64,000 nucleotides of DNA from Flavobacterium sp. LMO8 (lineage in GTDB: Bacteria; Bacteroidota; Bacteroidia; Flavobacteriales; Flavobacteriaceae). Position numbers and translations under genes: made by a program. The stretch lies in NCBI RefSeq assembly GCF_009495755.1, contig NZ_WIBJ01000006.1, positions 62,001 through 126,000 of the forward strand, in the 5' to 3' direction. Shown here piece by piece: positions 17,101 to 25,409 of the stretch. Every line of letters begins with the position of its first letter. Position 1 is the stretch's first letter. Under the pieces are notes generated by a model. It did no database searches and was not told the DNA's origin. It saw only the letters and a list, made by a program, of their open reading frames with translations.

Positions 17101-18876
17101 TTATTGATTCATGGAAATTAAAAATTCTTCGTTGTTTCGGGTTTTCTTAAATCGGTCGTGGATGAAATCCATAGCCTCGATTGGGTTCATATCGGCTAAG
17201 TATTTACGCATAATCCACATTCTATGAATCGTGTTTTCATCTAATAACAAATCATCACGACGTGTACTTGAAGAAACCAAGTCGATTGCAGGGAAAATAC
17301 GTTTGTTAGCAATTCTTCTATCCAATTGTAATTCCATGTTACCTGTTCCTTTGAATTCCTCAAAAATAACTTCGTCCATTTTAGAACCAGTTTCTGTTAA
17401 TGCTGTTGCGATGATACTTAACGAACCACCGTTTTCAACATTACGAGCCGCTCCAAAGAAACGTTTCGGTTTTTGTAACGCATTCGCATCTACACCACCA
17501 CTCAATACTTTTCCAGAAGCTGGTTGAACCGTATTGTAAGCTCTTGCTAAACGTGTAATAGAGTCTAATAAAATCACTACATCGTGACCACATTCTACTA
17601 AACGTTTTGCTTTTTCCAATACAATATTGGCAATCTTAACATGTTCTTGTGGCTCTCTATCAAAAGTAGAAGCAATAACTTCACCTCGCACGCTACGTTG
17701 CATATCGGTTACCTCTTCTGGACGTTCATCAATAAGTAATACTATTAGATAAACTTCTGGATGATTAGCCGCAATCGCATTCGCAACATCTTTCAATAAC
17801 ATGGTTTTACCTGTTTTTGGTTGCGCTACAATCATACCACGTTGTCCTTTTCCAATTGGCGAAAACAAATCAATAATACGCGTTGAAACCGTACTACCAC
17901 GTTCAGCTAAATTGAATTTTTCTGTTGGAAAAACCGGAGTTAAATGTTCGAATGAAATTCTATCACGCACCACTTGTGGGTCGTGACCGTTGATTTTTAA
18001 TACTTTTACTAATGGGAAATACTTTTCTCCTTCTTTCGGAGGACGCACTACTCCTTTTACAGTATCACCCGTTTTTAATCCGAACAAACGAATTTGAGAC
18101 GTTGACAAATAAATATCATCTGGAGACGCTAAGTAGTTGTAATCTGACGAACGTAAAAATCCGTAACCATCAGGCATCATTTCTAAAACGCCTTCACTTT
18201 CAATAATTCCATCGAACTCAAAATCGGGTTCTCTAAAATTTTGTTTTTTGTTTTGATGTGGATTTTTGTTGGTATTTCCGTTGTTCCCGTTATTTCCTTC
18301 GGCAGGATTACTTTTTTTGTAATCTGGATGGTTGGGATTATTTTGATTTGCCTTGAAATTAGGATTTTTAGGCAAATTTTTATCGTTTTGAGGTGTTTCT
18401 GCAGTAGTAGCTTCTGTTGTTGGCTTTTCTGTCGTAGTTGATTCGTTAGCAACTGCTTTATTTGGTAAAGGCTTCTTATTTTTAAAATCTTTACGAGGCA
18501 ACTTATCGTTTGGCTTAGGCGAAATAGCTTTATTCTCAGTAGCTTTGATTTCTTCTTCTACTTTTTCAGTAGCAACCGGAATAATTTCTTCTGGTAAGTC
18601 TTTCAAAGGTTTCGAAAACAAATCTTTTTTGATTTTTGGCGCTTGGTTAACTTCTTTTTTAGGAAGCATTCGCGCTCTTTTTTCTTTAGGTTGGTCTGCG
18701 GCTGTTTCTTTAGGTAATTCAGATTTAATTACTTCTGGTTTAGCTGCTTGTAGGTCTAAAATCTGATATACCAAATCATCTTTTTTAAGAGAGCGGTATT
18801 TATTGATTTTAGCCACTTTTGCAATCTCTTGCAAATCAGAGAGTTTCATCTCCTTTAATACTTCAATATCAAACAT
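17101..18876 (-). CDS. rho: Transcription termination factor Rho with long disordered insert
   Basis: A 591-residue hexameric RNA helicase that terminates transcription. Residues 1-45 carry the Rho N-terminal helical domain ([24 protein letters not shown]). About 180 residues rich in Asn, Lys, Pro, Thr and Glu follow, before the cold-shock-like RNA-binding domain ([15 protein letters not shown]). The ATPase domain has Walker A QPKTGKT at about residues 352-358 and [16 protein letters not shown]. coli Rho is 419 residues, so the excess is in the insert. Comparable Bacteroidota inserts are reported to drive condensate formation; for this protein that is inference. A terminator lies directly after the stop. 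Confidence 0.97.
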   Translation of the reverse strand: MFDIEVLKEMKLSDLQEIAKVAKINKYRSLKKDDLVYQILDLQAAKPEVIKSELPKETAADQPKEKRARMLPKKEVNQAPKIKKDLFSKPLKDLPEEIIPVATEKVEEEIKATENKAISPKPNDKLPRKDFKNKKPLPNKAVANESTTTEKPTTEATTAETPQNDKNLPKNPNFKANQNNPNHPDYKKSNPAEGNNGNNGNTNKNPHQNKKQNFREPDFEFDGIIESEGVLEMMPDGYGFLRSSDYNYLASPDDIYLSTSQIRLFGLKTGDTVKGVVRPPKEGEKYFPLVKVLKINGHDPQVVRDRISFEHLTPVFPTEKFNLAERGSTVSTRIIDLFSPIGKGQRGMIVAQPKTGKTMLLKDVANAIAANHPEVYLIVLLIDERPEEVTDMQRSVRGEVIASTFDREPQEHVKIANIVLEKAKRLVECGHDVVILLDSITRLARAYNTVQPASGKVLSGGVDANALQKPKRFFGAARNVENGGSLSIIATALTETGSKMDEVIFEEFKGTGNMELQLDRRIANKRIFPAIDLVSSSTRRDDLLLDENTIHRMWIMRKYLADMNPIEAMDFIHDRFKKTRNNEEFLISMNQ

Positions 18877-19036
18877 GGATATAAGTTGAATAAAATTGTT
18901 GATTGAGTTAAAACAAAAAAAAGATAGATTTTTTTTTGAGGCGTAAGGTGTCGTAGAATGAAGTACTTACGACTAATACTATGCAATAATACGAATAAAT
19001 TTGGATATAACAATAGTTTTAATTGAAAAGAAATAC

Positions 19037-19044
19037 TATTTTTG
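19037..19044 (+). promoter_or_regulatory. -7 element of the DUF4293 gene
   Basis: TATTTTTG fits TAnnTTTG and lies 20 bases before the ATG, giving a very short leader. Confidence 0.5.
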
Positions 19045-19064
19045 CTTTACAAAAGTAGAGAACA

Positions 19065-19475
19065 ATGTTACAAAGAATTCAAACGGTTTATATGGCAATC
19101 AGCGCAATAGCTATGGGTGCTTTGCCTTTTGTATTTTCCTTATGGACGACAACAGATAAAAAAGAGGTGTTTTTTACATCTTCTTTATTATATATTGTGT
19201 TTTTTGTAGTATCGGCTTTATTGGCGGTTTTTAGTATTATCAATTTTAAAAAGAGACAACATCAATTTGTGTTAAACAGATTGAATATGATATTTAACTT
19301 TATTTTACTAGGATTTTTTGTGTATCGCTCGCTAAACTTATCCGGAGAAACCATGGTTTCAGAGAAGGGTATTGGGATGTTTCTTCCTGCAATTTCTATC
19401 GTTTTATTAGTCTTGGCCAACAAGGCAATTAAAAAGGACGAAGATCTCGTAAAATCTGTTGATCGATTACGATAA
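19065..19475 (+). CDS. DUF4293 family membrane protein
   Basis: A 136-residue protein with four hydrophobic segments, starting MLQRIQTVYMAISAIAMG, which is the characteristic opening of DUF4293. Charged loops (KKRQHQF, KKDEDLVKSVDRLR) separate the helices. The family is restricted mainly to Bacteroidota and its role is unknown. It is divergent from rho, and a terminator follows. Confidence 0.85.
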   Translation: MLQRIQTVYMAISAIAMGALPFVFSLWTTTDKKEVFFTSSLLYIVFFVVSALLAVFSIINFKKRQHQFVLNRLNMIFNFILLGFFVYRSLNLSGETMVSEKGIGMFLPAISIVLLVLANKAIKKDEDLVKSVDRLR

Positions 19476-19507
19476 ACCTATCATCTTAGTTTATTAGTGC
19501 GAAGAAA

Positions 19508-19538
19508 AAATCCGAAGCGAAAGTTTCGGATTTTTTTG
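19508..19538 (+). terminator. Intrinsic terminator after DUF4293
   Basis: AAATCCGAA (19508-19516) and TTCGGATTT (19525-19533) form a 9-bp stem followed by a run of Ts. Confidence 0.85.
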
Positions 19539-19595
19539 TTTTATGATTGAACTGATGAATAACAAACTTGGAACAACGAATTTTGAAGTTTTAAA

Positions 19596-20090
19596 CTACT
19601 TCTTACCCAATTCAATCACCTCTAAACTCTGAATTTTGTCACCATCGATTTCAAAGCGCAACATTGTTCGTACTTGATGAAAACCATATTTTCCACAAGC
19701 ACCGGGATTCATGTGTAGTAAATTTAATTTCTTATCAAATTGTACTTTTAAAATGTGAGAATGTCCGCAAATGAATAATTTCGGAGGGTTTTTAGTGATT
19801 TCGGCACGAATTGCTGGGTTGTATTTATCAGGATAACCACCAATATGCGTAATCCAAACCTCCACTCCTTCACAGAAAAAACGATTGTTTAATGGAAATT
19901 CCATTCGCGCTTTATCATCGTCGATATTGCCATAAACGCCTCGAAGTGGTTTAAGTTTTTTTATCGCATCGGTAACTGCTAAATCGCCAATATCACCAGC
20001 ATGCCAAACTTCATCGGCTTGGTTGACATATTTCAAAATGGCATCATCAATGTGACTGTGGGTATCGGATAACAAAAGAATTTTCTTCAT
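19596..20090 (-). CDS. YfcE/MJ0936-type metallophosphoesterase
   Basis: A 164-residue calcineurin-like phosphodiesterase of the small YfcE class. The metal-binding motifs are in order: LLSDTHSH (DxH), WHAGDIGD (GDxxD), GNIDDD (GNxD-like), ITHIGGYP and CGHSHI (GHxH). It would bind two divalent metals and hydrolyse phosphodiesters; the natural substrate of these proteins is not settled. The gene is alone on the minus strand between DUF4293 and truA. Confidence 0.87.
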   Translation of the reverse strand: MKKILLLSDTHSHIDDAILKYVNQADEVWHAGDIGDLAVTDAIKKLKPLRGVYGNIDDDKARMEFPLNNRFFCEGVEVWITHIGGYPDKYNPAIRAEITKNPPKLFICGHSHILKVQFDKKLNLLHMNPGACGKYGFHQVRTMLRFEIDGDKIQSLEVIELGKK

Positions 20091-20126
20091 AAAACAAAAT
20101 TAAGTTTTTATTATTAATATTTGAAA

Positions 20127-20156
20127 TTGTCATTGCCTTTGAATTTTGTAAATTTG
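20127..20156 (+). promoter_or_regulatory. Consensus promoter of the truA operon
   Basis: TTG (20127-20129), a 19-base spacer, and TAAATTTG (20149-20156) match the Bacteroidota -33/-7 pattern in full. The predicted RNA start is near 20163, about 46 bases before truA. Confidence 0.7.
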
Positions 20157-20208
20157 CAAGCTAACCGGAAAAACTGAACACTAATTACTGAATACTGACC
20201 ACTATATT

Positions 20209-20961
20209 TTGAGATATTTCATAGAATTTGCCTACAACGGAAAAAACTTCCACGGATTTCAGAGTCAGCCTGACGCCGCTTCGGTACAGGAAACTCTGGA
20301 AAAAGCGCTTTCTACCCTTTTCAGAGAAACTATCGCTATTGTAGGTGCCGGAAGAACCGATTCAGGTGTGCATGCTAAGCAAATGTTTGCGCATTTTGAA
20401 ACCGAGTTGGAAATAGATTCCCATTATTGGTCACACAAATTGAATTCGTTTTTACCACCATCAATTGTGGTGTATCGTATTTTTAAAGTGGCTGATGATG
20501 CTCATGCACGTTTTGATGCGACTTCAAGAACCTACGAATATTACATGCACACGTTTAAAGATGCCTTTATTACCGATGGAAGTTGGTATCATTCCCATCT
20601 TTTGGATTTGGAAAAAATGAACGAAGCGTGTAAAATTTTATTCGAATACATCGATTTTGAGTGTTTTTCCAAAGTACATACCGATGTGAATACCTTTAAT
20701 TGTAAAATTTCGGAAGCGCATTGGAAACAATCGGGAAATCAACTTATCTTTACCATCACTGCCGATCGATTTTTGCGCAATATGGTAAGAGCAATTGTGG
20801 GAACCATGGTAAACATCGGGCTAGGCAAAATAGAAGTCGCAGATTTAAGAACGATTATCGAAAGTAAAAACAGAGGAAAAGCCGGATTTTCAGTTCCAGC
20901 GCATGGTTTGTATTTGGTTAATGTAAGATATCCATACATAAAAGAAAAAGAACAAAATTAA
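20209..20961 (+). CDS. truA: tRNA pseudouridine(38-40) synthase TruA, TTG start
   Basis: A 250-residue enzyme that isomerises uridines 38-40 of the tRNA anticodon stem. The catalytic aspartate is in GRTDSGVHA (Asp51), and the C-terminal RFLRNMVRAIVGTM and KAGFSVPAHGLYL blocks are conserved. The first codon consistent with the family N-terminus (MRYFIEFAYNG) is TTG at 20209; no ATG occurs between the promoter and this point. The last A of the stop codon is the first base of the ABC exporter ATG, so the two genes are translationally coupled. Confidence 0.95.
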   Translation: MRYFIEFAYNGKNFHGFQSQPDAASVQETLEKALSTLFRETIAIVGAGRTDSGVHAKQMFAHFETELEIDSHYWSHKLNSFLPPSIVVYRIFKVADDAHARFDATSRTYEYYMHTFKDAFITDGSWYHSHLLDLEKMNEACKILFEYIDFECFSKVHTDVNTFNCKISEAHWKQSGNQLIFTITADRFLRNMVRAIVGTMVNIGLGKIEVADLRTIIESKNRGKAGFSVPAHGLYLVNVRYPYIKEKEQN

Positions 20962-22781
20962 TGAGTAAAAGTAAAAAATCGTCGTTTAATAAATTGCTAG
21001 TTTACGCAAAACCGCACAAAGGAAAATTATACTTTGTTTGCTTTTGGGCTGTATTCTTAGCTATTATTAGTGCTTTTAGACCATTTTTATTAAATTTTAC
21101 GATTGATAATTACCTAATCGAAGTAAAAAAAGAAACAAACGTAATTCAGCAATATTTTGAAGGTTTGATGCTTTCCATTTTTCCCGGAAACGATAATTTT
21201 TCCAACCTTAAAATATTAGTAATTATAATGTTTGTGGCACTTATACTTGAAGCTATCTCACAATTTTACTTTACTTACATAGCGAATTGGTTAGGACAAG
21301 ACATCATTAAAGATTTACGAAATAAACTATACGATCATATTACTTCTTTTAAAATGAAGTATTTTGATAATGAACCTGTTGGAAAATTAGTAACACGCTC
21401 CGTTTCGGATATCGAATCGATTGCTAGTATTTTCAGTCAGGGATTATTTATGATTATCAGTGATGTTTTAAAAATGATAATTGTAATTATTTTCATGCTT
21501 GTTGTGAATTGGAAAATTACAGGAATTGTTTTGGTTATCATGCCAATCATTTTAATAGCTACTAACATTTTTAACAGAAAAATGAAAGTCGCTTTTAATG
21601 AAGTTCGAAACGAAGTAGCTAACTTAAACACTTTTGTTCAAGAGCGTTTAACTGGAATGAAAATTGTACAATTATTCAATAGAGAAGCGATTGAATTAGA
21701 GAAGTTCAAAGAAATAAACCAAAAACACAATGTAGCATGGTTGAAAAACATTTTGTACAACTCTATCTTCTTCCCTATTGCCGATATTATTTCTAATATT
21801 AGTATTGGATTGGTTGTATATTTTGGTGCTTTGTGGATTATTAATGGCGATGTTGATACTTCCATCGGTCAATTAGTTGCCTTTAATATGTATATTTCCA
21901 TGTTATATAACCCATTACGTCAAATTGCAGATAAATTTAACGTGATGCAAATGGGTATCGTTGCGGCCGATAGAGTTTTTGAAATTCTAGAAAAAGACGA
22001 AAACGTTCAAGATAAAGGAACTGTTGATGCGATGCATTTTAAAGGGTTGATTCAGTTAAAAGATGTTCGTTTTAGTTATATTAAAGACGAAGAAGTTTTA
22101 AAAGGCATTAATTTAGAAGTTCAACCTGGTGAAACTATTGCTATTGTTGGAAGTACTGGCGCTGGAAAATCAACCATCATTAATTTATTGAATCGTTTTT
22201 ACGAAATTAATTCGGGTGAAATTACAATTGATAATCGAAATATTAACGAATATACCTTAGAAAGTCTACGCAAGCAAATTGCTATTGTTTTACAAGATGT
22301 TTTCTTGTTTGCCGATACCATTTACAACAACATTACACTACATAACGAAGCGATTACTAGAGAAGATGTTATTACAGCCGCCAAGAAAATTGGGGTGCAC
22401 GATTTCATCATGAGCTTACCTGAAGGCTACGATTACAACGTTAAAGAACGCGGAGTGATGTTATCTTCTGGTCAGCGCCAGTTGATTGCCTTTTTGAGAG
22501 CGTATGTAAGTAATCCAAGTATTTTAATTTTAGATGAAGCAACCTCGTCTATAGACACGCATTCTGAGGAATTAATACAAAAAGCAACTGAAACAATTAC
22601 TAAAGACAGAACTTCTATCGTTATCGCCCATAGATTAGCAACCGTTATCAACGCGAGTAAAATCATCGTAATGGATAAAGGACAAATCGTAGAATTCGGA
22701 AAACATAGCGAATTGGTGAATAAGCCAAATGGGTATTATAAGAAATTGTATGATTCTCAGTTTGCAGTTGAAGTGGATTAG
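20961..22781 (+). CDS. ABC exporter (MsbA-like half-transporter)
   Basis: A 606-residue half-transporter with six N-terminal transmembrane helices (about residues 20-320) fused to an ATPase domain; it acts as a homo- or heterodimer exporting a lipid or drug. Walker A is GSTGAGKST near residue 395, the signature is LSSGQRQ, Walker B is ILILDEATSSID, and the H-loop is IAHRL. The MsbA-like family includes lipid A flippases and multidrug exporters, and the sequence does not decide which. It overlaps the truA stop by one base. Confidence 0.9.
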   Translation: MSKSKKSSFNKLLVYAKPHKGKLYFVCFWAVFLAIISAFRPFLLNFTIDNYLIEVKKETNVIQQYFEGLMLSIFPGNDNFSNLKILVIIMFVALILEAISQFYFTYIANWLGQDIIKDLRNKLYDHITSFKMKYFDNEPVGKLVTRSVSDIESIASIFSQGLFMIISDVLKMIIVIIFMLVVNWKITGIVLVIMPIILIATNIFNRKMKVAFNEVRNEVANLNTFVQERLTGMKIVQLFNREAIELEKFKEINQKHNVAWLKNILYNSIFFPIADIISNISIGLVVYFGALWIINGDVDTSIGQLVAFNMYISMLYNPLRQIADKFNVMQMGIVAADRVFEILEKDENVQDKGTVDAMHFKGLIQLKDVRFSYIKDEEVLKGINLEVQPGETIAIVGSTGAGKSTIINLLNRFYEINSGEITIDNRNINEYTLESLRKQIAIVLQDVFLFADTIYNNITLHNEAITREDVITAAKKIGVHDFIMSLPEGYDYNVKERGVMLSSGQRQLIAFLRAYVSNPSILILDEATSSIDTHSEELIQKATETITKDRTSIVIAHRLATVINASKIIVMDKGQIVEFGKHSELVNKPNGYYKKLYDSQFAVEVD

Positions 22782-22942
22782 TTTCAGGTTTCAAGTTTAA
22801 AGTTCCAGGTTTCAAGTTACACGCAACGTTTGTCATGCTGCTAAGCATCTCTTGAACTAATGATAAGTTTTTAAAATACAGATTCCACAAATTACCACAG
22901 ATTTCCTTTGCGTTTCTTTGCGTAAAACTTTGCTAACTTTGC
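22782..22942. repeat. Mixed degenerate intergenic repeats upstream of lpdA
   Basis: This gap holds several recognisable low-complexity pieces: GGTTTCAAGTT twice (near 22787 and 22808), a TCATGCTGCTAAGCATCTCTTGAAC segment near 22832 (given here in short form as TGCTAAGCATCTC), CCACAGATTT near 22895, and CTTTGCG several times (22906-22943). The last part includes TAACTTTG (22934-22941), a perfect -7 match, with TTTG 23 bases upstream. A second, weaker -7 (TAAATTCG, 22967-22974) is closer to lpdA. Confidence 0.45.
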
Positions 22943-23008
22943 GTTTAAACTTTTAAAATAATTCCTTAAATTCGCAACTTATAAATAAAACTGAAATACT
23001 TTTAAAAA

Positions 23009-24397
23009 ATGAAATACGATATCATAGTTTTAGGAAGTGGTCCTGGTGGTTATGTAACTGCTATTAGAGCATCACAATTAGGCTTCAAAGTAGCCGTTAT
23101 CGAAAAAGAAAATTTGGGTGGAATTTGTTTGAATTGGGGTTGTATCCCAACAAAAGCATTATTAAAATCGGCTCAAGTTTTTGATTACCTAAAACATGCT
23201 TCAGATTACGGATTAACCGTTAAGGAATTTGACAAAGATTTTTCTGCTGTTGTAAAACGTTCTCGTGATGTAGCAGAAGGAATGAGCAAAGGTGTTCAAT
23301 TCTTAATGAAGAAAAATAAAATTGACGTTATTGATGGTTTTGGAAAAGTAAAACCAGGTAAAAAAGTTGATGTTACTGCTCCCGACGGAAAAGTAACTGA
23401 ATATACTGCTGATCATATCATCATCGCAACAGGAGCACGTTCTCGCGAATTACCTAACTTACCTCAAGATGGTAAAAAAGTAATCGGATACCGCCAAGCA
23501 ATGACGTTAGCTGAGCAACCAAAGAAAATGATTGTAGTAGGTTCTGGTGCGATTGGAGTTGAGTTTGCTCATTTCTACAACGCAATGGGAACTGAAGTTA
23601 CAATTGTAGAATTCATGCCAAATGTAGTTCCAGTGGAAGACGAAGACATCTCAAAACAATTTGAGCGTTCGTTGAAAAAAGCAGGAATCAACGTAATGAC
23701 GAATTCTTCTGTAGAAAGAATCGATACTTCTGGAAACGGAGTGAAAGCATTCGTTAAAACAGCAAAAGGAGAAGAAGTTTTAGAAGCTGATATCTTATTA
23801 TCAGCAGTTGGAATTAAAACCAACATCGAAAACATTGGATTAGAAGAAACAGGTATTGCTACCGATAGAGATAAAATCTTAGTAAACGCTTATTACCAAA
23901 CTAACGTTCCAGGTTACTACGCTATTGGTGATGTAACGCCAGGACAAGCTTTAGCACACGTTGCTTCTGCAGAAGGTATTTTATGTGTGGAAAAAATTGC
24001 AGGTTTACACGTAGAAGCTTTAGATTACGGAAACATTCCAGGTTGTACGTATGCAACTCCAGAAATTGCTTCTGTGGGTATGACTGAAAAACAAGCGAAA
24101 GAAAAAGGATACGAAATTAAAGTAGGTAAATTCCCATTCTCAGCTTCTGGAAAAGCAAAAGCAGCAGGAACGCCTGACGGATTTGTAAAAGTAATTTTCG
24201 ATGCAAAATACGGCGAATGGTTAGGTTGCCACATGATTGGTGCTGGCGTTACCGATATGATTGCAGAAGCAGTTGTAGCACGTAAATTAGAAACTACAGG
24301 ACACGAAATCTTAAAAGCAGTTCACCCTCACCCTACTATGAGTGAAGCGGTTATGGAAGCTGTGGCTGAGGCTTACGGTGAAGTGATTCACTTGTAG
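23009..24397 (+). CDS. lpdA: Dihydrolipoyl dehydrogenase (E3)
   Basis: A 462-residue FAD flavoprotein that reoxidises dihydrolipoamide in pyruvate, 2-oxoglutarate and branched-chain 2-oxoacid dehydrogenase complexes. The FAD fold starts with VLGSGPGGYV, and the redox-active disulfide lies in GGICLNWGCIPTK (Cys40, Cys45). The NAD fold is VVGSGAIGVEF, and the catalytic His is in HPHPTMSEA (His441). The second E3 component of the window's dehydrogenases is absent, so this gene may serve the E1 protein encoded at 50.5 kb. A terminator follows. Confidence 0.96.
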   Translation: MKYDIIVLGSGPGGYVTAIRASQLGFKVAVIEKENLGGICLNWGCIPTKALLKSAQVFDYLKHASDYGLTVKEFDKDFSAVVKRSRDVAEGMSKGVQFLMKKNKIDVIDGFGKVKPGKKVDVTAPDGKVTEYTADHIIIATGARSRELPNLPQDGKKVIGYRQAMTLAEQPKKMIVVGSGAIGVEFAHFYNAMGTEVTIVEFMPNVVPVEDEDISKQFERSLKKAGINVMTNSSVERIDTSGNGVKAFVKTAKGEEVLEADILLSAVGIKTNIENIGLEETGIATDRDKILVNAYYQTNVPGYYAIGDVTPGQALAHVASAEGILCVEKIAGLHVEALDYGNIPGCTYATPEIASVGMTEKQAKEKGYEIKVGKFPFSASGKAKAAGTPDGFVKVIFDAKYGEWLGCHMIGAGVTDMIAEAVVARKLETTGHEILKAVHPHPTMSEAVMEAVAEAYGEVIHL

Positions 24398-24421
24398 TCT
24401 TTAGAATAAAGAAAATAGATT

Positions 24422-24457
24422 AAATCCGATTTGTGAAAGCAGGTCGGATTTTTTTGT
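24422..24457 (+). terminator. Intrinsic terminator after lpdA
   Basis: AAATCCGA (24422-24429) pairs with TCGGATTT (24444-24451), followed by Ts. The 14-base loop is long. Confidence 0.75.
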
Positions 24458-24510
24458 TGATAACTTGGAAAGGGTTTGTAGGAAAAATTGATTATTTTTG
24501 AGAAACGTAA

Positions 24511-24603
24511 ATGGATTATACCTATCTTACTGAATGGACAAGATATGGGTTTAAAATATGTTATTTATACTATTTAGCGGTAATTTTAAAACAACATCCT
24601 TAA
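24511..24603 (+). CDS. Possible 30-aa small protein
   Basis: ATG GAT TAT ... TAA encodes 30 residues rich in aromatic and hydrophobic amino acids (WTRYGFKICYLYYLAVIL in the middle). A perfect -7 element, TATTTTTG at 24493-24500, would start RNA at about 24507, just before the ATG. It sits at the left border of the accessory island and could be a small membrane peptide, a leader for the next gene or chance. Confidence 0.25.
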   Translation: MDYTYLTEWTRYGFKICYLYYLAVILKQHP

Positions 24604-24621
24604 TAAATTAAACCAGAAGAT

Positions 24622-25240
24622 ATGTCTGAAGTAAAAGAAGTATCAGAACAAGAAGCAATGGATACTATTTTAAAGTATCTAATTGAAAATAAAAGTCACA
24701 AGCCTATTCATTCACATACTATTTGGAAACAATTATATCCAGAACAAGATGAAGAAGTAGTTTATTTTATTTTGACAAAAATAATGAATACCGTTGACAA
24801 TATTGTTACTACTCATATCAGAAGTAATGAATTACATAATTTTGATGTTTTTTTTTGAAGCTAATGGTTTAACCAAAAAATATCTTTTCGATAAAGGCGG
24901 TTTCACAAAATTATATGAAGACAGACAACGAGAAAAAATTGAACAGGATAGAATAGAATTACTAAATAAACAGAAGTTAGAAACAGAAATTGACATTATT
25001 AAATTTCAAAAAGGATTAGGAAAAAAATTGACAATTTGGGGCTTTATCGTTGCGGTAATTTCTGTTTTAACTTCAGTTTTGTTTTCAGTAAATACAAATA
25101 ATTCAAATCAACTTGAAAATTCTAAAATTGACTCATTAAATATCAAAATAAAAAACATTGAAAAAGAATTGTTTGAGCTTAAAAAAACAAAAACAAATAA
25201 TCACGATAGTGCTGATTTAATATCCGTGCCCACAAAGTAA
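24622..25240 (+). pseudogene. Frameshifted coiled-coil/TM protein (break at a 9-T tract)
   Basis: Two overlapping frames make one protein. Codons 1-78 (24622-24858) encode a helical, winged-helix-like domain ending in LHNFDVFF. The next frame continues EANGLTKKYLFDKGGFTKLYED, a basic/acidic coiled coil (about residues 95-130), a transmembrane helix (IWGFIVAVISVLTSVLF) and a C-terminal coiled coil. The frames meet at nine Ts (24848-24856); eight Ts would give one continuous product of about 205 residues. The GGFTKLYED-coiled coil-TM plan is frequent in Bacteroidota hypothetical proteins. Cause may be mutation, slippage-based phase variation or a sequencing error. Confidence 0.7.
25211..25236 (+). 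repeat. Island repeat copy 1
   Basis: A 26-base core starting GCTGATTT and containing TCCGTG and a terminal ACAAA. It overlaps the last codons of the frameshifted gene. Eighteen of 26 positions are identical in all three copies (25211, 26301, 26541). AATCA at 25199 pairs with TGATT at 25213, giving a small hairpin. Confidence 0.6.
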
Positions 25241-25409
25241 AATATTAACAAAACTCAGTTAAAAAGAGCCGTTCCAGTAAGTGAGAGATTAAAAAAGTTG
25301 GATTTATTTAATTAATCTTAAAATGATATTTTGGAAAAACCTCTTATAGCAAGTTAACAGAGAATTGGTCATGCTATAAAAAATCTAATAAAAAAAACAG
25401 ACAATTACA

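Noticed and set aside
24622..24858. A complete 78-aa protein ending at TGA 24858
   Set aside because: The following frame continues the same protein after one-base removal in the T-tract, so it is treated as one broken gene rather than two genes.
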